The notes under the pieces: generated by a model | What the model was told of the DNA's origin: nothing | The model's input: the letters and a program-made list of their open reading frames with translations, nothing else | Databases searched by the model: none | Part shown: in pieces, positions 54,962-63,999 of the stretch | Layout: each line of letters opens with the position of its first letter | Numbering within the stretch: the first letter of the stretch is position 1 | Assembly (NCBI GenBank): GCA_964517495.1 | Contig: CAZFER010000002.1 | Span: forward strand, 119,602-183,601 | Direction of reading: 5' to 3' | Source of the DNA: CAZFER01 sp964517495 | GTDB taxonomy: Bacteria > Hinthialibacterota > Hinthialibacteria > Hinthialibacterales > Hinthialibacteraceae | DNA length: 64,000 nt | Program-made: the position numbers and the translations under genes

Positions 54962-57643
54962 ATGTCAGTCCAGGATATCAATAAAGACGAATATTCTCCC
55001 ATGATGCAGCAGTATATGGAGATGAAAGAGCAGTGTGGGGATGCCATTCTCTTTTTCCGCTGTGGCGACTTCTATGAAATGTTTATGGACGATGCCGTAC
55101 GCGCTGCGGAGGAACTGGATATTGCCCTGACTAAAAAGGGGGTAGGGAAGGGCAAAACCGTCCCACTGGCGGGGATCCCCTATCACTCCGTTCAAAATTA
55201 CGTCTACCGCCTCACCCGAAAAGGCTATCGCGTGGCTATCTGCGAACAGACCGAACTACCCCAAAAAGGCAAAAAGATCGTCAATCGCGAACTGACTGGC
55301 ACCATCTCTCCCGGTACGATTATCGAAGCGGACGTCATCGATCAAAAAGAGAATAACTTCCTGGCCGCCTTGTTTGATGGAGGCATGTCCGGTTGGGGAT
55401 TGGCGGTAATCGATGTCTCCACCGGTGAGTTTCGAGCCACCTGGGAAAGCAGTGCCGAAGGGTGGCAAAATATTGTTTCTGAATTAGGCACCCTGAATCC
55501 CAGTGAAATCCTGGTGGATGAATCCTCAACTTCTGATCATGTGCTGTTCAAACAGCTTCAACGCCAGGCTGAATGTCTGGTCACCGGTGTACCTGGCGAA
55601 ACCTTCTCTTATGAACAATTTGAATCATACGAAATCGATGAAGTGATTGAAGAGGGATTAAAAGTCGCCAAACTCGAAAAGGAACTCTGCTTCTCAGCTG
55701 CGGCAGCGATTTTGGCTTATTTAAAAAAACATCAAAAACAAACCTTGGGTTATATCCAATCCGTCGAATTATACAAACGCTCACGTTTTTTAGTCGTCGA
55801 TAAAAACACCGAACGGAATCTTGAACTCTTGAATAGCACAGGTGAAGGGGGAAAGAAATTCTCTCTATTGGGTGTATTGGATCGCACCGTCACCGCGATG
55901 GGAGGGCGTTTGCTAAAGCAATGGATATTACGTCCCTTGCTTGAAATCAAGAAAATCCAACTCCGCCAACAGATGGTGCAATGGCTCCATCAACAACCCA
56001 ATTTGCGCGATGAACTACGCCAGCATTTACGCACCGTGCATGATTTGGAACGTCTGCTTGGCCGGGTGATCTTCGGAAACGCCAATGCCAGAGACCTGGT
56101 GGCATTGCGAACCTCTCTTGAACAACTCCCGCGATTAAACGCATTGCTCCAACAGGCTGATGAAACTGTTCCTATCCGGCTGGCCCTTCGCAAAGAGGAA
56201 GCCACCAAAGAGGGGAAAGATTATATTCCCCCCGGAGATGCCATAATCGATCCCATAGTCGAAGTCTATGAATTACTCTCAGCCGCTTTGGTGGATGAGC
56301 CTCCTCTAACTGTACGTGAAGGCGGTATGATAAAAGACGGTTACGAAAATGAATTGGATGAACTACACTCCATTCGCAAGGATGGACGAGGTTATATCGC
56401 CCGCCTGCAAGAGCAGGAACGTGAGCGTACCGGGATCCCTTCGCTAAGAGTCTCTTACAACAAGGTGTTTGGTTATTACATCGAAGTCACCCATTCTCAC
56501 AAAGATAAAATCCCTGATCACTATATTCGCAAGCAAACCTTAACCAATGCCGAACGCTTCATCACCTCTGAATTAAAGGAATTCGAAGCCAAAGTGCTTC
56601 ATGCTGAAGACCGCATAAGTGAGTTGGAATATACCCTGTTACAAAACTTACTCGAGGTGGTACGCGGCTATGCTGACCGCTTAAAAACGGTAGCCCGCAT
56701 GATTGCCCGTGTGGATGTCTTCCAAAGCCTGGCCGAAGCGGCATCACGAAATGGCTATGTCTGCCCCGAGATAAACGACGAAGGGCAAATCGATATCCGC
56801 GAAGGCCGCCACCCCGTGTTGGAATTGGCTCCCGTCGTTGACCGCTTTGTCCCCAATGACTGTATTCTCAATCAGAATAATGAGCAAATTTTGATTATCA
56901 CCGGCCCCAATATGGCGGGTAAATCAACTTATATCCGCCAGGTCGCCTTGATCCTGCTCATGGCGCAGATGGGATCATTTGTTCCCGCTCGTTCCGCTGT
57001 GTTGGGGATCATCGATCGCTTGTTCAGCCGGGTGGGGGCTTCGGATGATTTGGCTCGTGGCCGCTCGACCTTTATGGTGGAAATGAGTGAAGCCGCCCAT
57101 ATCCTCCGGTATGCCACCCCGAAAAGCATGGTGATTTTGGATGAAATTGGCCGAGGGACCAGCACGTTTGACGGGGTTTCATTAGCATGGGCAATCGTGG
57201 AATATCTGCACGGCGTACGGGGAAAAGGCGTGAAAACCTTGTTCGCCACCCATTATCATGAACTGGCAGCATTGGAAGAAACCCATAAGCGAGTGGTTAA
57301 TTACCATGTTCAGGTGGCAGAAGAAGGAAACAGCGTTAATTTCCTCTATCGAATCGCCAAAGGCTACACCGATCATTCCTACGGCATTCATGTCGCCGAC
57401 CTGGCTGGCGTCCCCAAGCGGGTCACTGACCGCGCCCGCAAAATCCTAAAGCGGCTGGAACGCGGTGAACATCTCACTCTCCAAACCCCAAAAAATCCTG
57501 CCGACAAATATCAAATCTCCCTCTTCTCCATGTTGGAAGAACCCCTGCGCGCCAAACTCGCCGATTTGGATGTGAACACCCTATCCCCAATTGAAGCCCA
57601 CCACATGCTTGCGGAACTGGTTGAAGAAGCCAAACAGATGTAA
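54962..57643 (+). CDS. mutS: DNA mismatch repair ATPase MutS
   Basis: 893 aa, full length. Mismatch-recognition N-terminus with FFRCGDFYEMF (the Phe-x-Glu-type mismatch motif), connector and lever domains, then the ATPase with Walker A TGPNMAGKST, Walker B VILDEIGRGTSTFDG and the TFATHYHEL histidine switch. Recognises base mismatches and recruits MutL. No mutL lies nearby. Convergent with murA. Confidence 0.96.
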   Translation: MSVQDINKDEYSPMMQQYMEMKEQCGDAILFFRCGDFYEMFMDDAVRAAEELDIALTKKGVGKGKTVPLAGIPYHSVQNYVYRLTRKGYRVAICEQTELPQKGKKIVNRELTGTISPGTIIEADVIDQKENNFLAALFDGGMSGWGLAVIDVSTGEFRATWESSAEGWQNIVSELGTLNPSEILVDESSTSDHVLFKQLQRQAECLVTGVPGETFSYEQFESYEIDEVIEEGLKVAKLEKELCFSAAAAILAYLKKHQKQTLGYIQSVELYKRSRFLVVDKNTERNLELLNSTGEGGKKFSLLGVLDRTVTAMGGRLLKQWILRPLLEIKKIQLRQQMVQWLHQQPNLRDELRQHLRTVHDLERLLGRVIFGNANARDLVALRTSLEQLPRLNALLQQADETVPIRLALRKEEATKEGKDYIPPGDAIIDPIVEVYELLSAALVDEPPLTVREGGMIKDGYENELDELHSIRKDGRGYIARLQEQERERTGIPSLRVSYNKVFGYYIEVTHSHKDKIPDHYIRKQTLTNAERFITSELKEFEAKVLHAEDRISELEYTLLQNLLEVVRGYADRLKTVARMIARVDVFQSLAEAASRNGYVCPEINDEGQIDIREGRHPVLELAPVVDRFVPNDCILNQNNEQILIITGPNMAGKSTYIRQVALILLMAQMGSFVPARSAVLGIIDRLFSRVGASDDLARGRSTFMVEMSEAAHILRYATPKSMVILDEIGRGTSTFDGVSLAWAIVEYLHGVRGKGVKTLFATHYHELAALEETHKRVVNYHVQVAEEGNSVNFLYRIAKGYTDHSYGIHVADLAGVPKRVTDRARKILKRLERGEHLTLQTPKNPADKYQISLFSMLEEPLRAKLADLDVNTLSPIEAHHMLAELVEEAKQM

Positions 57644-57664
57644 GAATCTTGATCTACTATATCT

Positions 57665-57750
57665 GTAGGATTGGTCGCGTTTTTCGACCCATCAAAGCAC
57701 TCTTCTAACATGTAGAACACTCGATGGGTTAAACAACGCAACCCATCCTA
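57665..57750. repeat. GTAGGAT-type intergenic repeat, copy 2
   Basis: Imperfect palindrome GTAGGATTGGTCGCG...TCGATGGGTTAAACAACGC..CCCATCCTA, homologous to 54422-54488 but with about 20 nt more in the middle. It lies in the 187-nt gap between mutS and murA and may serve both transcripts as a bidirectional hairpin. Confidence 0.75.
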
Positions 57751-57830
57751 TTTGTTTAAACTACCCCTGATCGTAGCAATGCATAAAGATCGCAAGAAAC
57801 CTGCATAACAGTCAATGCCAGTTGGGAATT

Positions 57831-59114
57831 CTAATCAATCCGTTGGATTTTTGCTCCAAGTTGAGCCAGCCGAACATCCAATTTTTCATAGCCGCGGTCA
57901 ATTTGTTCGATATTTTGAATTTCACTTGAACCTTCAGCACAAAGGGCTGCGATTAACAACGCCATACCCGCACGAATATCGGGGCTGCTCATGATATGCG
58001 AATGAAGTGGTGTTGGCCCCACCACTACGGCACGGTGTGGATCACACAATATGATATTCGCTCCCATCGAAATAAGACGGTCAACGAAGAACAAGCGGCT
58101 TTCAAACATTTTTTCGAAAATCATCACCGTCCCACTTGTTTGGGTGGCCAGCACAGTCGCGATACTGGTCATATCGGCGGGAAAAGCTGGCCAGGGGCCA
58201 TCGTCAATTTTAACCAGAGAGGTTTGTAAATCCGGTTGAATCTTTAGGGGTTGCTCCTTTGGGACACGGATGTTTTCACCTTTAATCTCAACTTGAACTC
58301 CTAAGCGGTCGAATTGATGTAAAATCATTCGTAAATAGTCAGGGGCCGCTTTTTTTATAGTTAATTCACCACCTGTCACCGCTGCCAAAGCGATGAAGCT
58401 CCCTACTTCCAAATAATCGGCTGAGATCGTGTGTTTACACCCTGCCAGTTCATCTACACCTTGAATCGTTAAGACATTGGAACCTATCCCCGAAATATTC
58501 GCTCTCATTTTGTTGAGAAAGTGGCATAATTGTTGAACATGCGGCTCCGAGGCTGCGTTACGCAAAATTGTGGTGCCTTCTGCTGTTACTGCTGCCATCA
58601 CTAAATTTTCTGTAGCGGTCACACTGGCCTCATCCAGAAGAATATCAGTCCCTTTCAGCCGCTGGGAACACCATACATGATAAAAACCATCTGAAACGTG
58701 ACATTCCGCACCCAAGGCTTGCAATCCCCAAAAGTGGGTGTCCAGTCTTCGGCGTCCAATACGATCACCGCCCGGCATGGGCAGTCGAACTCGTCCACAT
58801 CGAGCTAATAATGGAGCCAGCAAAACAATCGAAGCGCGGATTTTGCAACATAATTCTGGTGATAATTCGGTTTTTGAGATTGCCGGGGTATTCAATAGGT
58901 ACTCATGGCTGCCTTTTTCTTGAATATCGCACCCGCAAGATTGCAAAATATTCATCATCGTAACCACATCACCAATCACGGGGACATTTTGTAAATGGAC
59001 TTGATCCGGAGTTAATAGACTCGCCGCTAACACGGGTAATGCTTCGTTTTTATTGCCAGCCGGCGTGATGGTGCCTTTCAGCGGTATACCACCTTCAACC
59101 ACAAATTTTGCCAT
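57831..59114 (-). CDS. murA: UDP-N-acetylglucosamine 1-carboxyvinyltransferase MurA, Cys-to-Asp active site
   Basis: 427 aa. First committed step of peptidoglycan synthesis, transferring enolpyruvate from PEP to UDP-GlcNAc. The N-terminus has the AGNKNEALP loop (K22/N23 site). The catalytic loop reads LPMPGGDRIG where most MurA have PGGCxIG. D117 thus replaces the Cys that fosfomycin alkylates. GPWPAFPADM, SPDIRAGMALLIA and DRGYEKLDVRLAQLG confirm MurA rather than AroA. On the opposite strand to the dcw cluster, it stands as a lone gene. Confidence 0.93.
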   Translation of the reverse strand: MAKFVVEGGIPLKGTITPAGNKNEALPVLAASLLTPDQVHLQNVPVIGDVVTMMNILQSCGCDIQEKGSHEYLLNTPAISKTELSPELCCKIRASIVLLAPLLARCGRVRLPMPGGDRIGRRRLDTHFWGLQALGAECHVSDGFYHVWCSQRLKGTDILLDEASVTATENLVMAAVTAEGTTILRNAASEPHVQQLCHFLNKMRANISGIGSNVLTIQGVDELAGCKHTISADYLEVGSFIALAAVTGGELTIKKAAPDYLRMILHQFDRLGVQVEIKGENIRVPKEQPLKIQPDLQTSLVKIDDGPWPAFPADMTSIATVLATQTSGTVMIFEKMFESRLFFVDRLISMGANIILCDPHRAVVVGPTPLHSHIMSSPDIRAGMALLIAALCAEGSSEIQNIEQIDRGYEKLDVRLAQLGAKIQRID

Positions 59115-59184
59115 TATTATCCTTTCAAACTGATTTTCGATTTCGTTATTTTGTATCTTAAGTTTGATTCAAACAACCATTTAA

Positions 59185-61206
59185 TCATTCTTCCAAGTGA
59201 TATTGATGTAACTCGGTTTCAAAACGATAGGGGGAATCCGTATCCTTTAATCGCAGTCGATAGACAGGCCAATTAGGATAGGCTTCAATTAATTCGCGAT
59301 TTTTCTCTTTCCCCAAATTATGTGCCACGATCCATCCTTCTTCCAATGAGGGATCTAAAAAAGAGTATACAGCCACATAATCCTGGGCATCATCAACAAA
59401 TAAAATAGCGTTTTTTTCTTCTATCCCATGACGTACCATCCGCGCTATCTCTTCATTTGCTCCCCAATAGGCATCGCTCATCACATACATACGTTCTACC
59501 CACACCGTACAGAACGCCACCAGGAAAAAAAGCCCGATAAGTGGGTAAATCAAGCCAGCAAAGGTGAATTGATCAATAATCCTTCTTCTTATAAAGAGTG
59601 TTCCCGATTCCATCCCCCTTGATATTAAATAAAAGCAAAATGGAACCGTCTCATAAACAAACCGAGGTCCATAACAAAAGTCCTGGAAAAAATAAAAGAA
59701 ATAGACACCTAATACGATAAGAATGAATAACATACAGATTCGATCAAAGCCAACCCGCTGTAACCCTGGCAAAAATAATAAAAAGGCCAGTGTTAATGAA
59801 GGTATGGGCCAACCCAAAAGATAATTATTCAGCCCATTCAGCTGGCTATTGGTATTGGCGATTCCCCGCCAGGGTGAATGATAAACCTCATTGGGTAATT
59901 TTGGACCAAGTGGAACAGCGCCCCATGGGCGATTGCCGAATCCCAATGGATTGCCACCAAAATATTTCACATATCCTGTTATGAAAGGATGTCCAGTCGT
60001 GCCTGCATTGTAGGCCAAATAAAACATTGCCGAGGGAAGTGTTCCAAGTAGAAAAAATATTGCCGCGAACATGGACCATCTCAAATGTGATACAATTGGT
60101 TTTCCCCATCCCAAAAACGCTGCGATTAGAAACGCCAAGGCGGTTAAAGGCCGTGTTATGAAAGCTACCCCAAACAAAAGTCCGGATAAGAAAAAGAAGA
60201 TATAACTTTGTTTCGAAGATGTTTTAAAACCTTCCTGCCAACACAAAAGAAATAAAAGAAGGAACAGTAATGATGCAGGATGATTCATAAATCCTGCCCC
60301 CAAAAATAAATAGAATGGAGATAAAGCAAACAAAATCAAACCAAAACGTGCAGCGAAGAAAAGATTCTGCCTGATCAGAAGTACAAAATAGACCGGAAGA
60401 ATCAAGGCGGAAATAATCGGATTTACCCATTGAGGTATCCCTAATCGCACTCCCATTGAAAGAATGAGGGGAAATCCGGGGGGATATATGGTATACCAAC
60501 GCCCTTCTTCAACAATTACATATATTCGTTTAAAAAATTCAGGTTCAGCCGGTGCTGGCATGGCAAAACGCCCATATGCCAGCACCTTTGCTTGAAAAAA
60601 TTGGGCAATGCTGTCTTGAACGTGAGGAATATGACCCAAGGCATAATCCCCCAACAAATACGTAATGATCAAAACCCACAGACTTAAAGCACCACAAAAA
60701 AGCCAATCGTTCCTATCTATATTGGGATTACTGAAAAAACGGTCAATTAAACAAAATTTTTTGCCCCAAAACGATAAAAGTGGATGAGTTGACTGGTAAG
60801 CCATCAAGCCATGTATAACCACCAAACAAACGCAAATTACCCAAAATACACAATACCACATCCAACTCTCATAAAAAAAACTGTGGTATTTAATCTTGTT
60901 GCCAATCGGTAGAATTGAAAACAAGAAAAGAGAAAAAACAATGATCAACCGAATTCCATACGTCTGAAATTGTTGAAAAGATATTCCTAAATGTTTAATG
61001 ATTGAAATAATTGTGAGTCCGATACTTGCAATCATTATCGTCCATACTATGAACGAAGAGTGATATCTCAAAACTTTTAATCCAGCCATCGCCCCTGGCC
61101 AAAAATCGAAAAAATCCTTGGCTGAACCAAAAAGAATAGCCACCACCAAAAGAAAGAACCATAAAAAAACACTTACGATACACATTTTTTTTTGTTCTTT
61201 TTTCAT
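59185..61206 (-). CDS. GT-C/GT39-like membrane glycosyltransferase
   Basis: 673 aa with about 13 hydrophobic segments. The first large loop contains HVQDSIAQFFQAKVLA, with the Asp after the early helices that is the likely catalytic residue in GT-C enzymes, and then YTIYPPGFPLIL. The short C-terminal domain is soluble. Third GT-C-like protein in the window. Acceptor unknown. Confidence 0.75.
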   Translation of the reverse strand: MKKEQKKMCIVSVFLWFFLLVVAILFGSAKDFFDFWPGAMAGLKVLRYHSSFIVWTIMIASIGLTIISIIKHLGISFQQFQTYGIRLIIVFSLFLFSILPIGNKIKYHSFFYESWMWYCVFWVICVCLVVIHGLMAYQSTHPLLSFWGKKFCLIDRFFSNPNIDRNDWLFCGALSLWVLIITYLLGDYALGHIPHVQDSIAQFFQAKVLAYGRFAMPAPAEPEFFKRIYVIVEEGRWYTIYPPGFPLILSMGVRLGIPQWVNPIISALILPVYFVLLIRQNLFFAARFGLILFALSPFYLFLGAGFMNHPASLLFLLLFLLCWQEGFKTSSKQSYIFFFLSGLLFGVAFITRPLTALAFLIAAFLGWGKPIVSHLRWSMFAAIFFLLGTLPSAMFYLAYNAGTTGHPFITGYVKYFGGNPLGFGNRPWGAVPLGPKLPNEVYHSPWRGIANTNSQLNGLNNYLLGWPIPSLTLAFLLFLPGLQRVGFDRICMLFILIVLGVYFFYFFQDFCYGPRFVYETVPFCFYLISRGMESGTLFIRRRIIDQFTFAGLIYPLIGLFFLVAFCTVWVERMYVMSDAYWGANEEIARMVRHGIEEKNAILFVDDAQDYVAVYSFLDPSLEEGWIVAHNLGKEKNRELIEAYPNWPVYRLRLKDTDSPYRFETELHQYHLEE

Positions 61207-61331
61207 TTTCTCATCATACCCTTTTTAGCAACATAAACACTCTTTTACATGAAATAAGCCTATCTGAATCGCTCTGAAGCAGAAAAATTGAAAAAAAATT
61301 GTTTTTTTTTCGCTTGATTGCATTTTTTTTC

Positions 61332-61360
61332 TTGAAAAATTACATTAATTGTAATATAAA
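61332..61360 (+). promoter_or_regulatory. promoter and possible operator of the histone-H1-like gene
   Basis: TTGAAA (61332-61337), 17-nt spacer, TATAAA (61355-61360). An inverted repeat ATTACA/TGTAAT (61339-61344 and 61350-61355) fills the spacer. About 80 nt before the gene start. Confidence 0.65.
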
Positions 61361-61441
61361 TAAATTAACGTAACCAAAATTAAATCTTCATTTGTGTGAA
61401 AAGAGAAGATGAAAAATGGTTCCAGGAGGTTAAAGGTTCTA

Positions 61442-61789
61442 ATGGCCACTAAAACAACCAGCAAAAAATCAGCGGCGAAGAAATCAACCTCGAAGAAGTC
61501 GACGGCGAAAAAGGCAACTACGAAAAAAGTTGCAACAAAGAAAGCCGCCCCCAAAAAGACGACGGCAAAAAAAGCAACTACGAAAAAAGCAGCTGCCAAG
61601 AAAGCCACAACCAAAAGATCGACGACCAAACAGAAAACCGCAAGCCCGAAGAAAAAGTCGACTGCTAAAAAAGCGTCTACAAAGAAAAGTACGGCTAAAA
61701 AGTCAGCTGCCAAGAGCAAGTCGACTGCAAAGAAGGGATCGGCGAAAAAATCTCCGGCCCCAAAAAGCACAACAAAGAAGAAAAAATAA
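61442..61789 (+). CDS. histone H1-like Lys/Ala-rich protein
   Basis: 115 aa made almost only of K, A, T and S, in repeats such as KKATTKKAAAKK and KKSTAKK. No other residue class is abundant and no transmembrane segment is present. Such proteins (HctA/AlgP/H1-like) bind DNA non-specifically and condense the nucleoid. ATG 61442 (MATKTTSKK) has AAAGG and AGGAGG upstream. It follows a good promoter and is probably monocistronic. Confidence 0.8.
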   Translation: MATKTTSKKSAAKKSTSKKSTAKKATTKKVATKKAAPKKTTAKKATTKKAAAKKATTKRSTTKQKTASPKKKSTAKKASTKKSTAKKSAAKSKSTAKKGSAKKSPAPKSTTKKKK

Positions 61790-61963
61790 TGGTCTTGTTC
61801 TTACAGTACCCTTCCATAATGCATTAGGTTTAGTGTAATATAGGTTTGGTACTGCTAGTGAGTTGGTAGTATCTTATTTTCGTGTGCTGGCTTTTTTGTA
61901 TTCCTTCTGGTTGCTATTGGGCAACATGAGGGGGGATTTGTCTCATTTTTTGGGTTGAAGGGC

Positions 61964-61992
61964 ATCTTCGGATAAACCGAAGATATTTTTTT
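61964..61992 (+). terminator. rho-independent terminator
   Basis: Stem ATCTTCGG (61964-61971) with CCGAAGAT (61977-61984), 5-nt loop and a run of T (61985-61992). It lies about 175 nt after the H1-like gene, leaving a long untranslated 3' stretch or a small transcript of its own. I see no protein gene in the 61790-62101 gap. A weaker hairpin with ATGAG/CTCAT and T-run sits just before it (61926 to about 61955). Confidence 0.85.
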
Positions 61993-62101
61993 CTGTGTTT
62001 TTGGCTTGATTTTCTTTTATCAAAGTCGAAATTTATGCTATGATAATTTGCGGTGAGGTAAGTAGGGCAACATCATACTGTAAAGAAATACGAGGGTGAA
62101 C

Positions 62102-62584
62102 ATGAAAGAAACGAATGTTCGACCGTTCAAATCCGCCTTTCAATCCGGTGAAATTATTGATTTGATTAACCGCCTGGACGGGATTAAGATTGATCCGGTT
62201 CGACTCCATTATTACGAAAAAACAGGTCTAATCAAAGCAAGTGTTCGTCCCGCCCAGGGGTGCGGTAAACACAAACTTTATTCGTTCGGTGATCTGGTTA
62301 TGTTGCGTTGGTTTCTGCAATTGCGGAAGCAGGGCCTCAGTATGCAGAAAGTCCGCAAGGGGATTTCTTATCTGCGCAAAAATATGCCGCGCTTTGCTGA
62401 AAAACCCCTTGAAGCGGAACTCTTTTTCGTGACTGATGGCCAGGATATGTTTGCATTGGTTGATAGCGAAGAGATCATCTCCCTGGTAAAAACTCCCGGC
62501 CAAAAATATTTCGGCGTTATGGTTTATGATTTCCAGAAAATGATCAATGACACACGCGAAGCTATTGCCCGAGCTGCTGCTTAA
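62102..62584 (+). CDS. MerR-family-like transcriptional regulator
   Basis: 160 aa. The N-terminal MerR-type winged HTH contains RLHYYEKTGLIKASVRPAQG, then KLYSFGDLVMLRWFLQLRKQGLS, with the usual YYE and the helix that follows. The C-terminal 80 residues carry no metal-ligand Cys and are unlike the known MerR effector domains, so the signal is unknown. GAGGG lies 6 nt before ATG 62102. Confidence 0.85.
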   Translation: MKETNVRPFKSAFQSGEIIDLINRLDGIKIDPVRLHYYEKTGLIKASVRPAQGCGKHKLYSFGDLVMLRWFLQLRKQGLSMQKVRKGISYLRKNMPRFAEKPLEAELFFVTDGQDMFALVDSEEIISLVKTPGQKYFGVMVYDFQKMINDTREAIARAAA

Positions 62585-62596
62585 CGAGAAAAAGTA

Positions 62597-63868
62597 CTAA
62601 TTGCTCTCAGAGTAAAATGCCACGCTGGCAAAGGAAACAACTGATTCAGTATCTTCTTCTATGGCTTGTTCGTATTTAAGTAAACGTCCATTCGTTACTT
62701 TCTTGCAAGCCAACGACATATAAATGGGAGAAAGGCCGCAAACATTATTGCGGTCTTTGTTTTTTGCAATGCTTTGATAAAACCCTTCAGCATCTCCCTG
62801 TAACATTGATTCAAGAATATCAATGTCTTCCCGCTCAACACGATCCAATTCCGCGGGTGGGATTCCTTCAGCGTGGCCAAAGCGTTTACCCACGTGGCTC
62901 ATATCCGCTCCAACAATTATGGAAACTTTACCTTCATATTCATTGATTAAAGAACGGATCTTATCCAGGGTATGCTTTGTTTCAGGATCATCTGATGGTG
63001 AGGCTCCATCAGCAATATAAGGATGGAATGATCCACAAAGGATAGGGACAATTTTCCCATTCCAGGAGTCACCCAATACATATTTGAGCCACAAGACCTG
63101 GAATTCGATGGAATGTTCATCCCGGTGTAAAAATTCCTCTTCAAAAAGATCATATTCAACAGCATTGCTCAATTGATCGATGAAATTGGTATCTGTTTCC
63201 ACCATACCGAAGGGTGTTTCAAACGATTTTTTTGTCAGAGTAAACATCCGTTGCCGGCATTGATGGGCGGTTCCGAAAATAATATATAGGTCTGCCGGTT
63301 CTCGTGATACGAGTTCACGATAGGCATAAGCAAAACATTCACCACCGCGGCGGATATCAATATGGGGTGAAATCAGAATATCCACATGATTTCCATTTAA
63401 TGTAGCAGAATTATCGATTAATGGCTGTAGATATTCATCCAATTGCATTTTTAAACCAGTTGGCTCGGCTTCATATGAAAGTCCCGCATGGGCAGCATGG
63501 CGAATTGGTGATTGACGAAATTCCTTTTTCAATTCATCCATGGCTTTATAAAAGGTATCTGATTCCAGAAACAGTTCCTGATCCAAGCGGGATACCAAAT
63601 CCTCAATGGTTTCTGTGGGGACAACCTGTTGAAAGCGCTGCATAAAAATCTCTTGAATATCCAGAATGGAATGCTGGCCATCGAACATGGAAACGATAAA
63701 GAAGGCTGGCATGGGCAAGATCAGCATATTACTGGCTATATTCAAAGGATCACGCAGACAGATTGATTGGCGGCCCTCATTGGTAATAGGAAAGATATCA
63801 ACCGCCCGCAAGTGAGGATAAACCGGTTCGCGGCTGTCTTCGATTCGCTTTTCTTCTGACTCTGACAT
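62597..63868 (-). CDS. AmmeMemoRadiSam system B / Memo-like protein
   Basis: About 423 aa. The C-terminal ~280 residues form the Memo domain: ISPHIDIRRGG, FGTAHQCR (His and Cys site), EEFLHRDEHSIEFQVLWLKY and DMSHVGKRFGH supply the metal and catalytic positions. The N-terminal ~115 residues are an extra domain (LPMPAFFIVSMFDGQHSILD) resembling the PqqD-like fold that binds peptides. The usual partners AmmeMemoRadiSam A and the radical SAM enzyme are not in the window. Its start follows GGAGTG. tRNA-Pro lies upstream on the same strand. Confidence 0.85.
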   Translation of the reverse strand: MSESEEKRIEDSREPVYPHLRAVDIFPITNEGRQSICLRDPLNIASNMLILPMPAFFIVSMFDGQHSILDIQEIFMQRFQQVVPTETIEDLVSRLDQELFLESDTFYKAMDELKKEFRQSPIRHAAHAGLSYEAEPTGLKMQLDEYLQPLIDNSATLNGNHVDILISPHIDIRRGGECFAYAYRELVSREPADLYIIFGTAHQCRQRMFTLTKKSFETPFGMVETDTNFIDQLSNAVEYDLFEEEFLHRDEHSIEFQVLWLKYVLGDSWNGKIVPILCGSFHPYIADGASPSDDPETKHTLDKIRSLINEYEGKVSIIVGADMSHVGKRFGHAEGIPPAELDRVEREDIDILESMLQGDAEGFYQSIAKNKDRNNVCGLSPIYMSLACKKVTNGRLLKYEQAIEEDTESVVSFASVAFYSESN

Positions 63869-63925
63869 GGCGAACACTCCTAAAATGGAAATGGCGTCCA
63901 TAATGAGGACGCCTTGAATTCATTA

Positions 63926-63999
63926 TCGGGGCGAGAGGATTTGAACCTCCGACCCCCTACTCCCGAAGCAGGTGCGCTACCAGCCTGCGCTACGCCCCG
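63926..63999 (-). tRNA. tRNA-Pro (anticodon CGG)
   Basis: Minus strand: acceptor CGGGGCG/CGCCCCG plus discriminator A, D arm GCGC..GCGC, anticodon stem CCTGC/GTAGG around the loop TTCGGGA giving anticodon CGG, and a T arm with GGAGG TTCAAAT CCTCT. No CCA is encoded after the discriminator. It decodes CCG. Confidence 0.93.

Noticed and set aside
61345..61770. 141-residue antisense frame opposite the H1-like gene
   Set aside because: It is a Phe/Leu/Val/Ala-rich mirror of the lysine-rich repeat sequence, with no ribosome site. The sense frame with promoter and Shine-Dalgarno is the gene.
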